Under the pieces are notes generated by a model. That model had not been told where the DNA came from and made no database searches. It saw only the letters and a program-made list of their open reading frames with translations. Shown piece after piece: positions 18,606 to 26,961 of a DNA stretch of 64,000 bases. Numbering within the stretch: position 1 is the stretch's first letter; each line of letters starts with the position of its first letter. The translations under genes and the position numbers were made by a program. The DNA comes from Bacteroidota bacterium (lineage in GTDB: Bacteria; Bacteroidota; Ignavibacteria; OLB7). Where the stretch lies: the NCBI GenBank assembly GCA_018266795.1, contig JAFDZV010000038.1, positions 1 to 64,000 on the forward strand. Direction: 5' to 3'.

Positions 18606-19555
18606 CACATCGCGAAGCGATAGGTGTCGACGTAGGCGGCACCACAATCAAGTTCGGCATCGTTCGCGATGATGGAACGGTTCGCGGCCATCACGCACTC
18701 CCCACGGAAGCGGAGCGCGGTCCGGAGGGCGTTCTGGATCGCATCGCACGCGGCATCGGTACGCTGCTCGAAACACCACACCACTCGATATCCGGCATCG
18801 GGCTGGGCGTGCCCGGCGTCATCAACAACAGCGGCGAGGTCTGCTACCCGCCCAACTTCCCCGGATGGGAGGTCGTGCCGGTGGCGGATCGCCTCGGAGC
18901 GATCCTCGGCACGGAGCTCCCGATTGCGGTGGAGAACGACGCGAACGCCGCGGCGTTCGCGGAGGCGCATGCCGGAAGCGGACACGGCGCCGGAAGCTTC
19001 CTCTACATCACCCTCGGCACCGGCGTTGGCGGCTGCATCATCCACGGCGGCCGGATATGGCGCGGCGAAGCAGGCGGCGCCGGAGAGGTGGGGCATATCA
19101 GCGTGGACATGAACGGCCATCCATGCAACTGCGGCTCGCGCGGATGCGTGGAGGCATATATCGGACAGCGATACATGACCGCGATCGCGGCGGAACGGCT
19201 CCGGACGAACGCCGGCTCCAGGCTGCATCTGATGATGGCACACGGCGCGGCGCTGAGCCCGGAGCTGATCGACCGGGCAGCCGACGCCGGCGACGCGTTC
19301 GCGCGCCGGTTCCTGGAAGAGATGGGAGAGATCCTGGGCGCCGCGCTCGCCTCCGCACTGAACATGCTGGACTTCCATCTGGTGATCGCCGGCGGCGGAA
19401 TGGCGCGCTCTGCATGGCTGCTCGATGCCGCGCACTGCTCCATGCGCTCGCGCGTTCTCCGCTCCATCGGCAACCGCGCGGAGCTTCGCACCGCACGCTT
19501 CGGCAACGATGCCGGCATCATCGGTGCGGGACTGATGACGCTGATCGAGTTCTGA
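18602..19555 (+). CDS. ROK-family sugar kinase (glucokinase-like)
   Basis: A protein of 317 aa. Phosphate-1 motif GVDVGGTTIKFGIV lies at residues 8-21, and ENDANAAAFAE and GTGVGGCI follow. The ROK zinc motif CNCGSRGCVEAY is intact, with the preceding EVGHISVD helix. ROK kinases phosphorylate glucose, N-acetylglucosamine or related sugars, and no DNA-binding domain is present, so this is an enzyme and not a repressor. Glucokinase is the likeliest role. It is translationally coupled to the FtsB/DivIC-like gene by a 4-bp overlap. Confidence 0.9.
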   Translation: MTHREAIGVDVGGTTIKFGIVRDDGTVRGHHALPTEAERGPEGVLDRIARGIGTLLETPHHSISGIGLGVPGVINNSGEVCYPPNFPGWEVVPVADRLGAILGTELPIAVENDANAAAFAEAHAGSGHGAGSFLYITLGTGVGGCIIHGGRIWRGEAGGAGEVGHISVDMNGHPCNCGSRGCVEAYIGQRYMTAIAAERLRTNAGSRLHLMMAHGAALSPELIDRAADAGDAFARRFLEEMGEILGAALASALNMLDFHLVIAGGGMARSAWLLDAAHCSMRSRVLRSIGNRAELRTARFGNDAGIIGAGLMTLIEF

Positions 19556-19562
19556 GAGGCGT

Positions 19563-19709
19563 GATGAGGTATGATTGATGAGGTATGGGTGATGAGAGAC
19601 GCACAGGGTGATTTCCCAAATCTGTCCATCACGCATCACCCGTCACTCATGTATTGAGACCGTATGAGGGATGGGCACCGCCACATCTCTCATATCTCAT
19701 AGTTCATAT
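19563..19709. repeat. Heptamer repeat array with inverted arms
   Basis: ATG recurs at 19564, 19571, 19578, 19585 and 19592. On the opposite sense CAT recurs at 19627, 19634 and 19648 (with CGT at 19641), and then at 19684, 19691, 19698 and 19705. Spacing is exactly 7 bp within each run. The left run is the reverse complement type of the two right runs, so the arms could pair. It fills the gap before the Lgt-like gene. Confidence 0.85.
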
Positions 19710-19723
19710 TTTTCCAGCCCGCC

Positions 19724-20509
19724 TTGTCCTTCCCGCTCTATATCGATCTCTTCGGCCTGCGGCTGCACCCGCATCCACTGTTCGAGATGATTGCCTACAC
19801 TGCGGGCTTTCAGCTCTATCTCCGCACGCGGCATCGCTGGCAGCACGCTCCGATTCCGCTCGAGAAGAATCTGTGGATCGTGGTGGCCTGCGTCTTCGGC
19901 GCACTTGTCGGCTCGCATCTCCTCAACATTGCGGAGATGCCGGGCGACTATCTCGCCCACCGCACGGAGTTTTCCTACTGGCTCGCCGGCAAGACGATCG
20001 TTGGCGGGTTGATCGGGGGCTGGGCCGGCGTGGAGCTGGCGAAGCGGATCGTCGGGGTGCGCTATGCAACCGGGGACGCATACGTGTTCCCGCTGATCGT
20101 GGGAACGGCGATCGGGCGCATCGGATGCTTCCTCACCGGCCTGGAGGATGCGACGTACGGCACGCCGACCGCGCTTCCGTGGGGTGTGGATTTCGGCGAC
20201 GGCATCGCACGCCACCCGACGCAGCTCTATGAGATGCTCTTCGTGCTCGCCGTTGGGCTCTATCTCCGGCATCGAAGCAGGCGGCCGTATGCGAACGGTT
20301 ATCTCTTCCGATTCTACATGTTCGCCTACTTTCTCTTCCGCTTCGCGGTGGAGTTCCTGAAGCCGCACACGGATACGTATCTTGGCCTGAGCGCCATTCA
20401 GATCGCATCACTCGCCGCTGCGCTCTTCTGCGCGCGCATCTTCCTGCCGGCTTCCGCCGTCGGCCCTGCGCAGCCTGCCGGAGAGGGAGTTCCGGCCGAT
20501 CGTGATTGA
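19724..20509 (+). CDS. Divergent Lgt-like (prolipoprotein diacylglyceryl transferase family) membrane protein
   Basis: A protein of 261 aa with a TTG start. About seven membrane segments are interspersed with Lgt landmarks: a GRIGCFLTG block (canonical Lgt GRIGNFINGE), a RHPTQLYE block (canonical RHPSQLYE) and a late YLFRFYMFAYFLFRF helix. In the signature both Asn residues and the Glu are replaced (Cys, Thr, Leu), positions important in E. coli Lgt. So although it is clearly homologous, it probably does not do standard lipoprotein acylation. The next gene is a radical SAM enzyme of a lipid-acting family. A canonical lgt is not in this window. Confidence 0.82.
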   Translation: MSFPLYIDLFGLRLHPHPLFEMIAYTAGFQLYLRTRHRWQHAPIPLEKNLWIVVACVFGALVGSHLLNIAEMPGDYLAHRTEFSYWLAGKTIVGGLIGGWAGVELAKRIVGVRYATGDAYVFPLIVGTAIGRIGCFLTGLEDATYGTPTALPWGVDFGDGIARHPTQLYEMLFVLAVGLYLRHRSRRPYANGYLFRFYMFAYFLFRFAVEFLKPHTDTYLGLSAIQIASLAAALFCARIFLPASAVGPAQPAGEGVPADRD

Positions 20510-20566
20510 TTCCCCATACGCGGAACGTTTCCATCCGGCACATTCTCAACGCACCCGAGGCTGCCA

Positions 20567-22006
20567 ATGGCTGATCGCCCCTATCTCTTCTACGAACTGA
20601 CCAACAGCATCTGCTCCACATGCCTTCGCAGAGTGGAGGCCAAGATCGTGCTCCAGGATGGCCGCGTCTACATGCACAAGTACTGTCCGGTGCACAGACA
20701 CGAGCGCGTCCTCATCTCCAGCGATGCGGAGTACTACGAGCTTACGCGCCGTTTCATGAAGCCGGGCCAGTTGCCGAAGAAGTTCAACACCCCCACGCTC
20801 TACGGCTGCCCGTACGACTGCGGCCTCTGCCCCGATCACGAGCAGCACAGCTGCCTTACGCTGGTAGAGATCACCGACGGCTGCAACCTGACCTGCCCGA
20901 TCTGCTACGCCGAGTCGTCGCCGCAGCGCATGCAGCATCGCTCGCTGGAGCAGATCGCCTTCATGCTGGATGCCGTGGTGAAGAACGAGGGCGAGCCGGA
21001 CGTGGTGCAGATCTCCGGCGGCGAGCCGACGCTGCATCCGGACTTCTTCACCGTGCTGGAGATGGCGAAGGAGCGGCCGATCAAGCATCTGATGGTGAAC
21101 ACGAACGGCATCAGGATTGCGCAGGATGAGGAGTTCGCGCGACGCCTGGCGGACTACATGCCCGGCTTCGAGATCTACCTGCAGTTCGATTCGCTGCACG
21201 ACGAGGCGATCCATGAACTGCGCGGCGCGGACCTGCTTGCCATCCGCATGCGCGCGCTGGAACGGTTGAACCGCTACAACATCTCCACCACGCTCGTGGT
21301 GACGCTGAAGAAGGGATTGAACGATGGTGAGATCGGCGCCATCATCGACTTCGCGCTCCGGCAGCGATGCGTGCGCGGCGTCACCTTCCAGCCGGTGCAG
21401 GTCGCGGGCCGCACCCGGGAGTTCGATCCCGCACAGGACCGCCTGACGCTTGGCGAAGTCCGGCAGGGCATCCTCTCGCAGACGAACGTCTTCAAGCCGG
21501 AGGATGTGATCCCGGTGCCATGCCATCCGGACTGCATCGCCATGGCGTACGCGATCAAGGTCGGCAACGAGGTGATGCCCCTCACCGGCATGGTGGATTC
21601 CTCCATCCTGCTTCAGTCCGAAGGGAGCACCATCGTCTACGAACAGCATCCCGCCCTTCGCGACTATCTGTTCAAACTCTTCTCCACGTCGCACTCGCCG
21701 GAGTCGGCGGAATACTCCCTGAAGCAACTCCTCTGCTGCATCCCGCTTGCAAGCGTGCCGGAGGGGTTCGGCTACGACAACATCTTCCGCGTGATCATCA
21801 TGCAGTTCCTCGATCCGTACAACTTCGATGTGCGGAGCGTGAAGCGATCGTGCGTGCACATCGTGCATCCGGATGGGCGCATCATCCCCTTCGATACGTA
21901 CAACATCTTCTATCGCGACGATCGCGAGGCATACACCCGCAGGCTCCAGGAGGCGCATCGGCCGGTGACGATCGAACCGCTGGAACACCTTCCGGTGATA
22001 TCATGA
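20567..22006 (+). CDS. Radical SAM protein of COG1964 / tetraether lipid synthase-like type
   Basis: A protein of 479 aa. Cys layout in order: C16-x2-C19 with C40 (CSTC, YCPVH; rubredoxin-like); C81-x3-C85-x2-C88 with C96 (auxiliary Fe-S); radical SAM C106-x3-C110-x2-C113 (DGCNLTCPICY); SAM-binding SGGEP at 150-154; late cysteines C319, C323, C390, C391, C429. This architecture is that of COG1964, whose characterised archaeal member (MJ0619, Tes) joins isoprenoid lipid tails into membrane-spanning tetraethers. A bacterial member could couple fatty-acid tails or act on another lipid. The adjoining Lgt-like gene is 57 bp upstream. Family assignment is from motif memory and the substrate is inference. 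Confidence 0.82.
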   Translation: MADRPYLFYELTNSICSTCLRRVEAKIVLQDGRVYMHKYCPVHRHERVLISSDAEYYELTRRFMKPGQLPKKFNTPTLYGCPYDCGLCPDHEQHSCLTLVEITDGCNLTCPICYAESSPQRMQHRSLEQIAFMLDAVVKNEGEPDVVQISGGEPTLHPDFFTVLEMAKERPIKHLMVNTNGIRIAQDEEFARRLADYMPGFEIYLQFDSLHDEAIHELRGADLLAIRMRALERLNRYNISTTLVVTLKKGLNDGEIGAIIDFALRQRCVRGVTFQPVQVAGRTREFDPAQDRLTLGEVRQGILSQTNVFKPEDVIPVPCHPDCIAMAYAIKVGNEVMPLTGMVDSSILLQSEGSTIVYEQHPALRDYLFKLFSTSHSPESAEYSLKQLLCCIPLASVPEGFGYDNIFRVIIMQFLDPYNFDVRSVKRSCVHIVHPDGRIIPFDTYNIFYRDDREAYTRRLQEAHRPVTIEPLEHLPVIS

Positions 22007-22107
22007 GCCCGCGGGATGAGCCGGGCACCGCTCCGGCACATCACTGCGAGTGCACATCTTCGCACGTTGGGCCCGAGTTGCGCTCAGGCCCCTTCCTCCG
22101 GACGGAG

Positions 22108-22129
22108 ATCGCGGAGTACACTCCGCGAT
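22108..22129. repeat. Dispersed palindrome, copy 2
   Basis: A perfect inverted repeat, arms ATCGCGGAGT/ACTCCGCGAT with a 2-nt loop, preceded by the CTCCGGACGGAG palindrome seen also at copy 1. Confidence 0.8.
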
Positions 22130-22242
22130 AACACAGCGGGACGTATCACGGATCAATCCTTTCTGTACCTGGAGTGATCTTCCGTTTCCGGCCGCCGGTC
22201 CCCCCCACGATGCAGGCCGGGCCAATCACAGACAGTAGTTCA

Positions 22243-22566
22243 ATGAGCGAGACGCCACAATTGGAAAGCGACCCGGATCTTCCGTTCGAGGAGGAGGCCG
22301 CAAAGAAGAAATCGCACATGCTTCCGGGATGCCTTACCGGCGGCATGCTCTACGCCGCCGCGTTCGGCGCGTGGGTGGTCAGCACCGCAGGCTATCAATC
22401 CGTTGTGGGATCCGTACTCTGCTGGGCGCCGGCGGCGGTATTCGGTGGGGTCATCTTCTATCAGGCCGCAGTTCTGAAACGGCGCGGCTTCATTCAGGGG
22501 GTGCTGATCGCGGTGGGCATCGGTCTGCTGATGTTCGGACTCTGCGTCGGGCTCCTGTCCGCGTAG
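22243..22566 (+). CDS. Small membrane protein of unknown function
   Basis: A protein of 107 aa from ATG 22243. An acidic cytoplasm-like N-terminus (residues 1-25) leads to three predicted membrane helices: GGMLYAAAFGAWVV, VVGSVLCWAPAAVFGGVIFY and GVLIAVGIGLLMFGLCVGLL. No family is recognised. It lies 236 bp after the radical SAM gene, with a palindromic repeat between, so it may or may not belong to that unit. It precedes the photolyase gene by 89 bp. Confidence 0.6.
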   Translation: MSETPQLESDPDLPFEEEAAKKKSHMLPGCLTGGMLYAAAFGAWVVSTAGYQSVVGSVLCWAPAAVFGGVIFYQAAVLKRRGFIQGVLIAVGIGLLMFGLCVGLLSA

Positions 22567-22655
22567 GGAAGGATTGCCGCAAGCGCGTGCGGCCCGGCCC
22601 CGGCTCTCTTCACGTCGGAACGGCAGCCGCAACCACTGAATACCAACGGGACTCG

Positions 22656-24101
22656 ATGAAGTACAACCGCACGCTCTGCTGGATTCGTCGCGACCTGCGT
22701 CTTCGCGATCACACGGCGCTGGCGGCCGCGTGCAGCGCGTCGCGCGAGGTCGCGGTGGCGTTCGTGTTCGACACCACCATTCTCGAGGGCCTGGCCGATC
22801 GGGACGATCGCCGCGTAACGTTCATCCATCGATCGCTCGCGGAGCTGGATGCCGAGCTGCGGAAGCGCGGCTCGATGCTGATCGTGCGGCGCGGCGATCC
22901 GCGCTCCGAGATACCGGCGCTCGCAGCCGAGTTGAACGCGGAGGCGGTGTTCGCAAATCACGATTACGAACCCGATGCACTGCATCGCGATGCGGCGGTG
23001 GCTGCGAGCCTTGCCGCCGCAGGCCGCACGCTTCATACCTGGAAGGACCAGGTGGTGTTCGAGAAGACGGAGATCGCAACCGATGCGGGAACGGCGTTCC
23101 GCGTCTTCACGCCGTATATGCGCGCGTGGCTTGCCCGTCTGGAGTCGGCGGAGGCGGAGATGCTCCGTGATCGCGCGCCCGATCTTGCGAGTCTCGCGCC
23201 GGCCCACCTGCTGGAGGGAGCGTGCCATCGATGGGAGCTGACGGATATCGGCTTCAGTCCGGCGGCGCTCTGGCTGGAACCCGGCGAGCGCGCCGCATGG
23301 AGACGGCTGGACGCCTTCATGGAGCGCATCCCGGCCTACGGAGAGATGCGCGACCTCCCTTCGGTTGATGGTACGTCCGGCCTCTCCGCGCATCTGCGCT
23401 TCGGCACGATCTCGATCCGCGAACTGGTGCGGCGCGCACGAGCGGCCGCGGCGGGCGAAGCGGGCAGCGGCGGGAGCGGTGCGGGCAAGTGGCTGAGCGA
23501 ACTGATATGGCGGGAGTTCTACGGGATGATCCTCGCCTGCTTTCCGCACGTGGTGAACCGCGCGTTCAAACCGGAGTTCGATGCACTCGAGTGGCCGGGC
23601 CGCGACGATCACTTCGAGGCATGGTGCGCCGGATGCACCGGCTATCCGATCGTGGACGCGGCGATGCGCCTGCTGCGCGAGACAGGCTGGATGCACAACC
23701 GGCTGCGGATGGTGGCCGCATCGTTCCTGACGAAGGATCTGCTGGTGAACTATCGCCGCGGCGAGGCCTGGTTTGCACGGCACCTGCTGGACTTCGAGCT
23801 CGCATCGAACAACGGAGGCTGGCAGTGGTGTGCGTCCACCGGGTGCGACGCGCAGCCGTGGTTCCGCATCTTCAATCCGCTGTTGCAGTCGGAGAAGTTC
23901 GATCCGGAGGGTGCGTTCATCCGGAGGCATCTCCCGGAACTGCGCGGCTTCTCCGCGAAGAAGGTTCACTGGCCGGCCGGCGCGGATCTGTTCGATCAAC
24001 AGAGCGCGGGATGCATCATCGGCGAGGACTATCCGGCTCCGATCGTGGATCACGGAACGCAGCGGGAACGCGCGCTCCGGATGTACAAGGCCGTGAAATA
24101 G
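22656..24101 (+). CDS. phrB: Deoxyribodipyrimidine photolyase (class I CPD type)
   Basis: A protein of 481 aa from ATG 22656. The N-terminal antenna-binding Rossmann domain starts LCWIRRDLRLRDHTALAAA. The C-terminal FAD domain contains GTISIRELVRR, WREFYGMIL, TGYPIVDAAMRLLRETGWMH, NRLRMVAASFLTKDLL, and the strongly conserved NNGGWQWCASTGCDAQPWFR with FNP. These show an intact light-driven cyclobutane dimer repair enzyme, cytosolic and monomeric in the family. The length matches (about 470-480). In-frame sequence before 22656 overlaps the upstream gene and is a shadow. Confidence 0.93.
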   Translation: MKYNRTLCWIRRDLRLRDHTALAAACSASREVAVAFVFDTTILEGLADRDDRRVTFIHRSLAELDAELRKRGSMLIVRRGDPRSEIPALAAELNAEAVFANHDYEPDALHRDAAVAASLAAAGRTLHTWKDQVVFEKTEIATDAGTAFRVFTPYMRAWLARLESAEAEMLRDRAPDLASLAPAHLLEGACHRWELTDIGFSPAALWLEPGERAAWRRLDAFMERIPAYGEMRDLPSVDGTSGLSAHLRFGTISIRELVRRARAAAAGEAGSGGSGAGKWLSELIWREFYGMILACFPHVVNRAFKPEFDALEWPGRDDHFEAWCAGCTGYPIVDAAMRLLRETGWMHNRLRMVAASFLTKDLLVNYRRGEAWFARHLLDFELASNNGGWQWCASTGCDAQPWFRIFNPLLQSEKFDPEGAFIRRHLPELRGFSAKKVHWPAGADLFDQQSAGCIIGEDYPAPIVDHGTQRERALRMYKAVK

Positions 24102-24110
24102 CCGGCTCCC

Positions 24111-24141
24111 TTGTCCCGGGTAACCTGCCGGTGTATGTTCG
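24111..24141 (+). promoter_or_regulatory. Promoter of the 24147 lipoprotein gene
   Basis: TTG (24111-24113), 20 bp, TATGTTCG (24134-24141): one mismatch to the Bacteroidota consensus. The ATG at 24147 begins 13 bp from the start of the -7 box, so the message may be leaderless. Confidence 0.55.
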
Positions 24142-24146
24142 GTACG

Positions 24147-24536
24147 ATGAGGCAATCCCGATTCAGATCGATGCTGCTCGTGCTCGCCGCGGCGTGGTGC
24201 GGCTGCGTGCAGGGGAATGGAAACGATGGCGCGGCTCCCGACATTCGCGGACGCATCACCGGTGTGATCGTTGCGCCGGAGAGAATGCGGCGGGAACGGA
24301 TTGCCGGGTTCCTGAAAGTGGAAGGCGCGCAGTCCGGCACGCGCTACAGCCGTGCCGCAGTTACGATCACGGACACGACGGTTCTGCTCGGCGCCGATTC
24401 CCTCAGCGATCATCCCGCCGGCTTCGGCCGGCTCCATGAAGGCGACAGCGTGGAGGCATGGTTCATCGGGCGGGCGACAGGCTCATTCCCGCCGCAGGCA
24501 ACCGCGGCGCGCCTGCGCGTTATCGCCCTTCGGTAG
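24147..24536 (+). CDS. Putative lipoprotein, DUF3221-like
   Basis: A protein of 129 aa from ATG 24147. The N-terminus MRQSRFRSMLLVLAAAWCGC looks like a lipoprotein leader with Cys as the acylation site. The mature part (DIRGRITGVIVAPERMRRER, then AAVTITDTTVLLG and DSVEAWFIG) resembles small YobA/DUF3221-type OB-fold domains. The role is unknown. It is preceded directly by a plausible promoter with almost no leader. The match to DUF3221 is tentative. Confidence 0.65.
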   Translation: MRQSRFRSMLLVLAAAWCGCVQGNGNDGAAPDIRGRITGVIVAPERMRRERIAGFLKVEGAQSGTRYSRAAVTITDTTVLLGADSLSDHPAGFGRLHEGDSVEAWFIGRATGSFPPQATAARLRVIALR

Positions 24537-24693
24537 GTGGCTGTCGGCCGATGAGCCTGATTCCTGCCCGGTGTGGCGCCGGGCACACGGCACCGGGAAC
24601 CGCGGCTCGCCGCGGGCGAGCGTACAAGGAACCAGTCCCATGGCCGCGCAAGGCCATTGATTGTGTGATCGGCCATTTGGCAGGACCCCTTTC

Positions 24694-25671
24694 ATGAATC
24701 ACGACGCGATCGTTCTGGGAATCGACGGAGGCGGCACGCGAACCCGCGCACTGCTTGCCGGCAGCAGTGGAAGCATTCTCGGCAACGGTCTGGGAGGCCC
24801 TTCGAACTATCAGGCGGTGGGCCTGGAGTGCGCCCGCGAGAGCATCGCCGAGGCGGTGAGCAGCGCCTGGCACGCGGCCGGCCTTCCCCCCGGCCGCGCC
24901 GATGCTGCATTCCTTGGCTTGGCCGGCGTTACCTCCGGAACGGATCGCTCCACGATCGAAGCGCTGGCCAGAGAGTTGGGCATGGCCGGGCATGTGGGCG
25001 TGGATCACGATATCCGCACCGCACTTGCCGGCGGCATTCCAGGCCGCGCGGGCCTTGCTCTCGTTGCAGGTACCGGCTCCTCATGCTACGGCCGTACGGC
25101 CGATGGGCGCTCGTGGCGGGCCGGAGGCTGGGGACATGTGCTTGATGACGTTGGGAGCGGTTACTGGTTCGGCGTGCGCGGCCTTGCAGCTGCCGTGCGC
25201 CATCTCGATGGAAGAGCCGCATCCACGGTGCTGAGCCGAACGCTGCTGGAGCATCTCGGCATCAGTGACCCCGAGACGATCCTGCATCTGATGGGAACGA
25301 ACGGGCTGAGCCGCTGGGAGATCGCGGCGCTGGCACCACTGGTGATCGATGCAGCCCTTGCCGGAGACGATGCGGCGAGCAACATCGTTCGCGATGGTGC
25401 GGCCGAGCTTGCGCTGATGGCATGGGCCGTTGCCGGACGACTGGAACTGACGGAGCCCGAGGTGATGCTCACCGGTGGCCTTGCAGAGAACGGCATGTAT
25501 CGCACACGCGTGGCGGAGGCTCTTGCCGCGCTCATGCCGTCGGCCCGGATGGTACGGCCGCTCCTTCCGCCGGCGGCCGGAGCGGCGCTCCTGGCACTGG
25601 AGCTCATGAACCGCCATGCCGATCCCGATGTGATCGGACGCATGGCACAGGGGCTGCAGCAGGCCGGATGA
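24694..25671 (+). CDS. BadF/BadG-family ATPase, N-acetylglucosamine kinase-like
   Basis: A protein of 325 aa from ATG 24694, with AGGA 12 nt upstream. Phosphate-1 motif LGIDGGGTRTRALLAG (residues 8-23), then LGLAGVTSGTDR, VDHDIRTALAGG, VAGTGSSCYG and GGWGHVLDDVGSGYWFG, and adenosine motif VMLTGGLAEN. These define the BadF/BadG/BcrA/BcrD-type ASKHA fold. The single-domain size and the GGWG..LDD..SGYW block match N-acetylglucosamine kinases and not the Fe-S activator proteins. It is followed by a cupin phosphoglucose isomerase, supporting a sugar-phosphate role. Confidence 0.88.
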   Translation: MNHDAIVLGIDGGGTRTRALLAGSSGSILGNGLGGPSNYQAVGLECARESIAEAVSSAWHAAGLPPGRADAAFLGLAGVTSGTDRSTIEALARELGMAGHVGVDHDIRTALAGGIPGRAGLALVAGTGSSCYGRTADGRSWRAGGWGHVLDDVGSGYWFGVRGLAAAVRHLDGRAASTVLSRTLLEHLGISDPETILHLMGTNGLSRWEIAALAPLVIDAALAGDDAASNIVRDGAAELALMAWAVAGRLELTEPEVMLTGGLAENGMYRTRVAEALAALMPSARMVRPLLPPAAGAALLALELMNRHADPDVIGRMAQGLQQAG

Positions 25672-25747
25672 AGCCCGCAGCCGGATGAACCTTCGGCATC
25701 GCAGGCCATCGCCCCGGCACACCTCCCAACATTCAATAGCGGAACCA

Positions 25748-26308
25748 ATGCTCAACCCGGCAGACCTTCTCACAAGCTTCGATCCGGAAACGGGCGTCAT
25801 CGATGGCGCGCTTCGATCCGAACGCTGCCTGAGCGATCTTCGCGGCATCTTCCACGACGCTGACGCGTACGCGGCCGCTCTGGCCGATGGCGATCCGCTG
25901 GTGTACTACACGTATGCCGTGGAGCCGGCGGACGGACCGGGCGATCTCTACTACGCCATCGGGACAATTCTTCCGGGGCGCATCGGCGATGAATACTACA
26001 TGACCAAGGGGCATCTCCACACCTGGAGGCCGGCGGCGGAGTTCTACATCGGCCTCCGCGGCAGCGGGCTCATGCTGCTGGAGGATGAGGCCACGGGCGA
26101 ATCGCATCTTGTGCCGCTGGAGCCGAACGGCGCCGTGTACGTCCCCGGATCCACCGCACATCGCACCATCAATACCGGCGACGAACCGCTGACCTACCTC
26201 GGCATCTATCCCGCGCGCGCCGGCCACGACTACGCCGCAATCGCCGAGCGCGGCTTCTCCACGATCGTGACCTGCGTTGATGGACGGCCGGTGGCGAGAC
26301 GGGTATGA
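25748..26308 (+). CDS. Cupin-type glucose-6-phosphate isomerase
   Basis: A protein of 186 aa from ATG 25748. It carries the archaeal-type PGI cupin signature: TKGHLHTWRPAAEFYIGLRG, with the His pair and Glu as metal ligands, and PGSTAHRTINTGDEPL with the later His. The family interconverts glucose-6-phosphate and fructose-6-phosphate using Fe or another divalent metal and is unrelated to the usual bacterial Pgi. The nearby GlcNAc-kinase-like and ROK genes supply sugar phosphates. The length is typical (about 185-190). Confidence 0.88.
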   Translation: MLNPADLLTSFDPETGVIDGALRSERCLSDLRGIFHDADAYAAALADGDPLVYYTYAVEPADGPGDLYYAIGTILPGRIGDEYYMTKGHLHTWRPAAEFYIGLRGSGLMLLEDEATGESHLVPLEPNGAVYVPGSTAHRTINTGDEPLTYLGIYPARAGHDYAAIAERGFSTIVTCVDGRPVARRV

Positions 26309-26388
26309 GTGATGGGTGTTGCGTAATGGGCGGCACACGGAATACCTCGTAACTCTCTGCACCCATAACTCATATTTCATATTTCATC
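26303..26388. repeat. Heptamer repeat array with inverted arms
   Basis: ATG at 26305, 26312 and 26326 (TTG at 26319), and opposite-sense CAT at 26364, 26371, 26378 and 26385, all in exact 7-bp steps. The left arm begins at the stop codon of the isomerase gene, and the right arm ends 8 bp before the next start. Confidence 0.85.
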
Positions 26389-26395
26389 GTTATTA

Positions 26396-26764
26396 TTGGC
26401 CACGTTGCGTCGAGCACTGACCATACTCGCCCTCTTCACGTTTGCAATCTATGCCAACGGCATCGTTGCAATCTGGTCCTGCTACTACGCCGCGTCGGAT
26501 GCGATTGCGGCCGTTCACTGTGTGAACCGATCCAACCCGTGCTGCCACGGCAAGTGCTATGTAAGCCGGCTTGCCTGCAACACGCAGTCCGGCTCCGCGC
26601 CATCATCGGCGACCTCCACGCTCAAGCTTTCTCCATACGTAATCCAGAGCGGTGAAGAGATTCCCGCACCGGCGCCGGTACCCGCACCACATCGCGATGC
26701 CGACACCGATACACGCGCCGGCACTCCTCGCGCGATCGACCATCCACCTCCCTTCCTCGCCTGA
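26396..26764 (+). CDS. Small exported Cys-rich protein (CVNR...GKC type)
   Basis: A protein of 122 aa; the only starts are TTG (26396 or 26405), so the exact N-terminus is uncertain. A hydrophobic leader (ALTILALFTFAIYANGIVAI) is followed by HCVNRSNPCCHGKCYVSRL, a motif known from small Bacteroidota envelope proteins found near metal-related outer-membrane genes, then a Pro-rich tail. The function is unknown; metal binding by the cysteines is inference. The next gene also has a Cys cluster at its mature N-terminus. Confidence 0.6.
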   Translation: MATLRRALTILALFTFAIYANGIVAIWSCYYAASDAIAAVHCVNRSNPCCHGKCYVSRLACNTQSGSAPSSATSTLKLSPYVIQSGEEIPAPAPVPAPHRDADTDTRAGTPRAIDHPPPFLA

Positions 26765-26961
26765 CATCTCTCCGTTGCCGCGCGCCGGATCAACCGGTCC
26801 GCCGGCATTCATCATCCGTCACCCGCACAACGCAGCCGGCGGCAGCCGTCACGTTGCCGCGTCGTGCACTGTCCATTGGTGGCCGTGCCGCCGCGGGAGC
26901 GAACGTCCGCACTGCCTGCCGATGCGTTGGGCTTTCCCGTCAACTCTCACGGAGATGTTCC

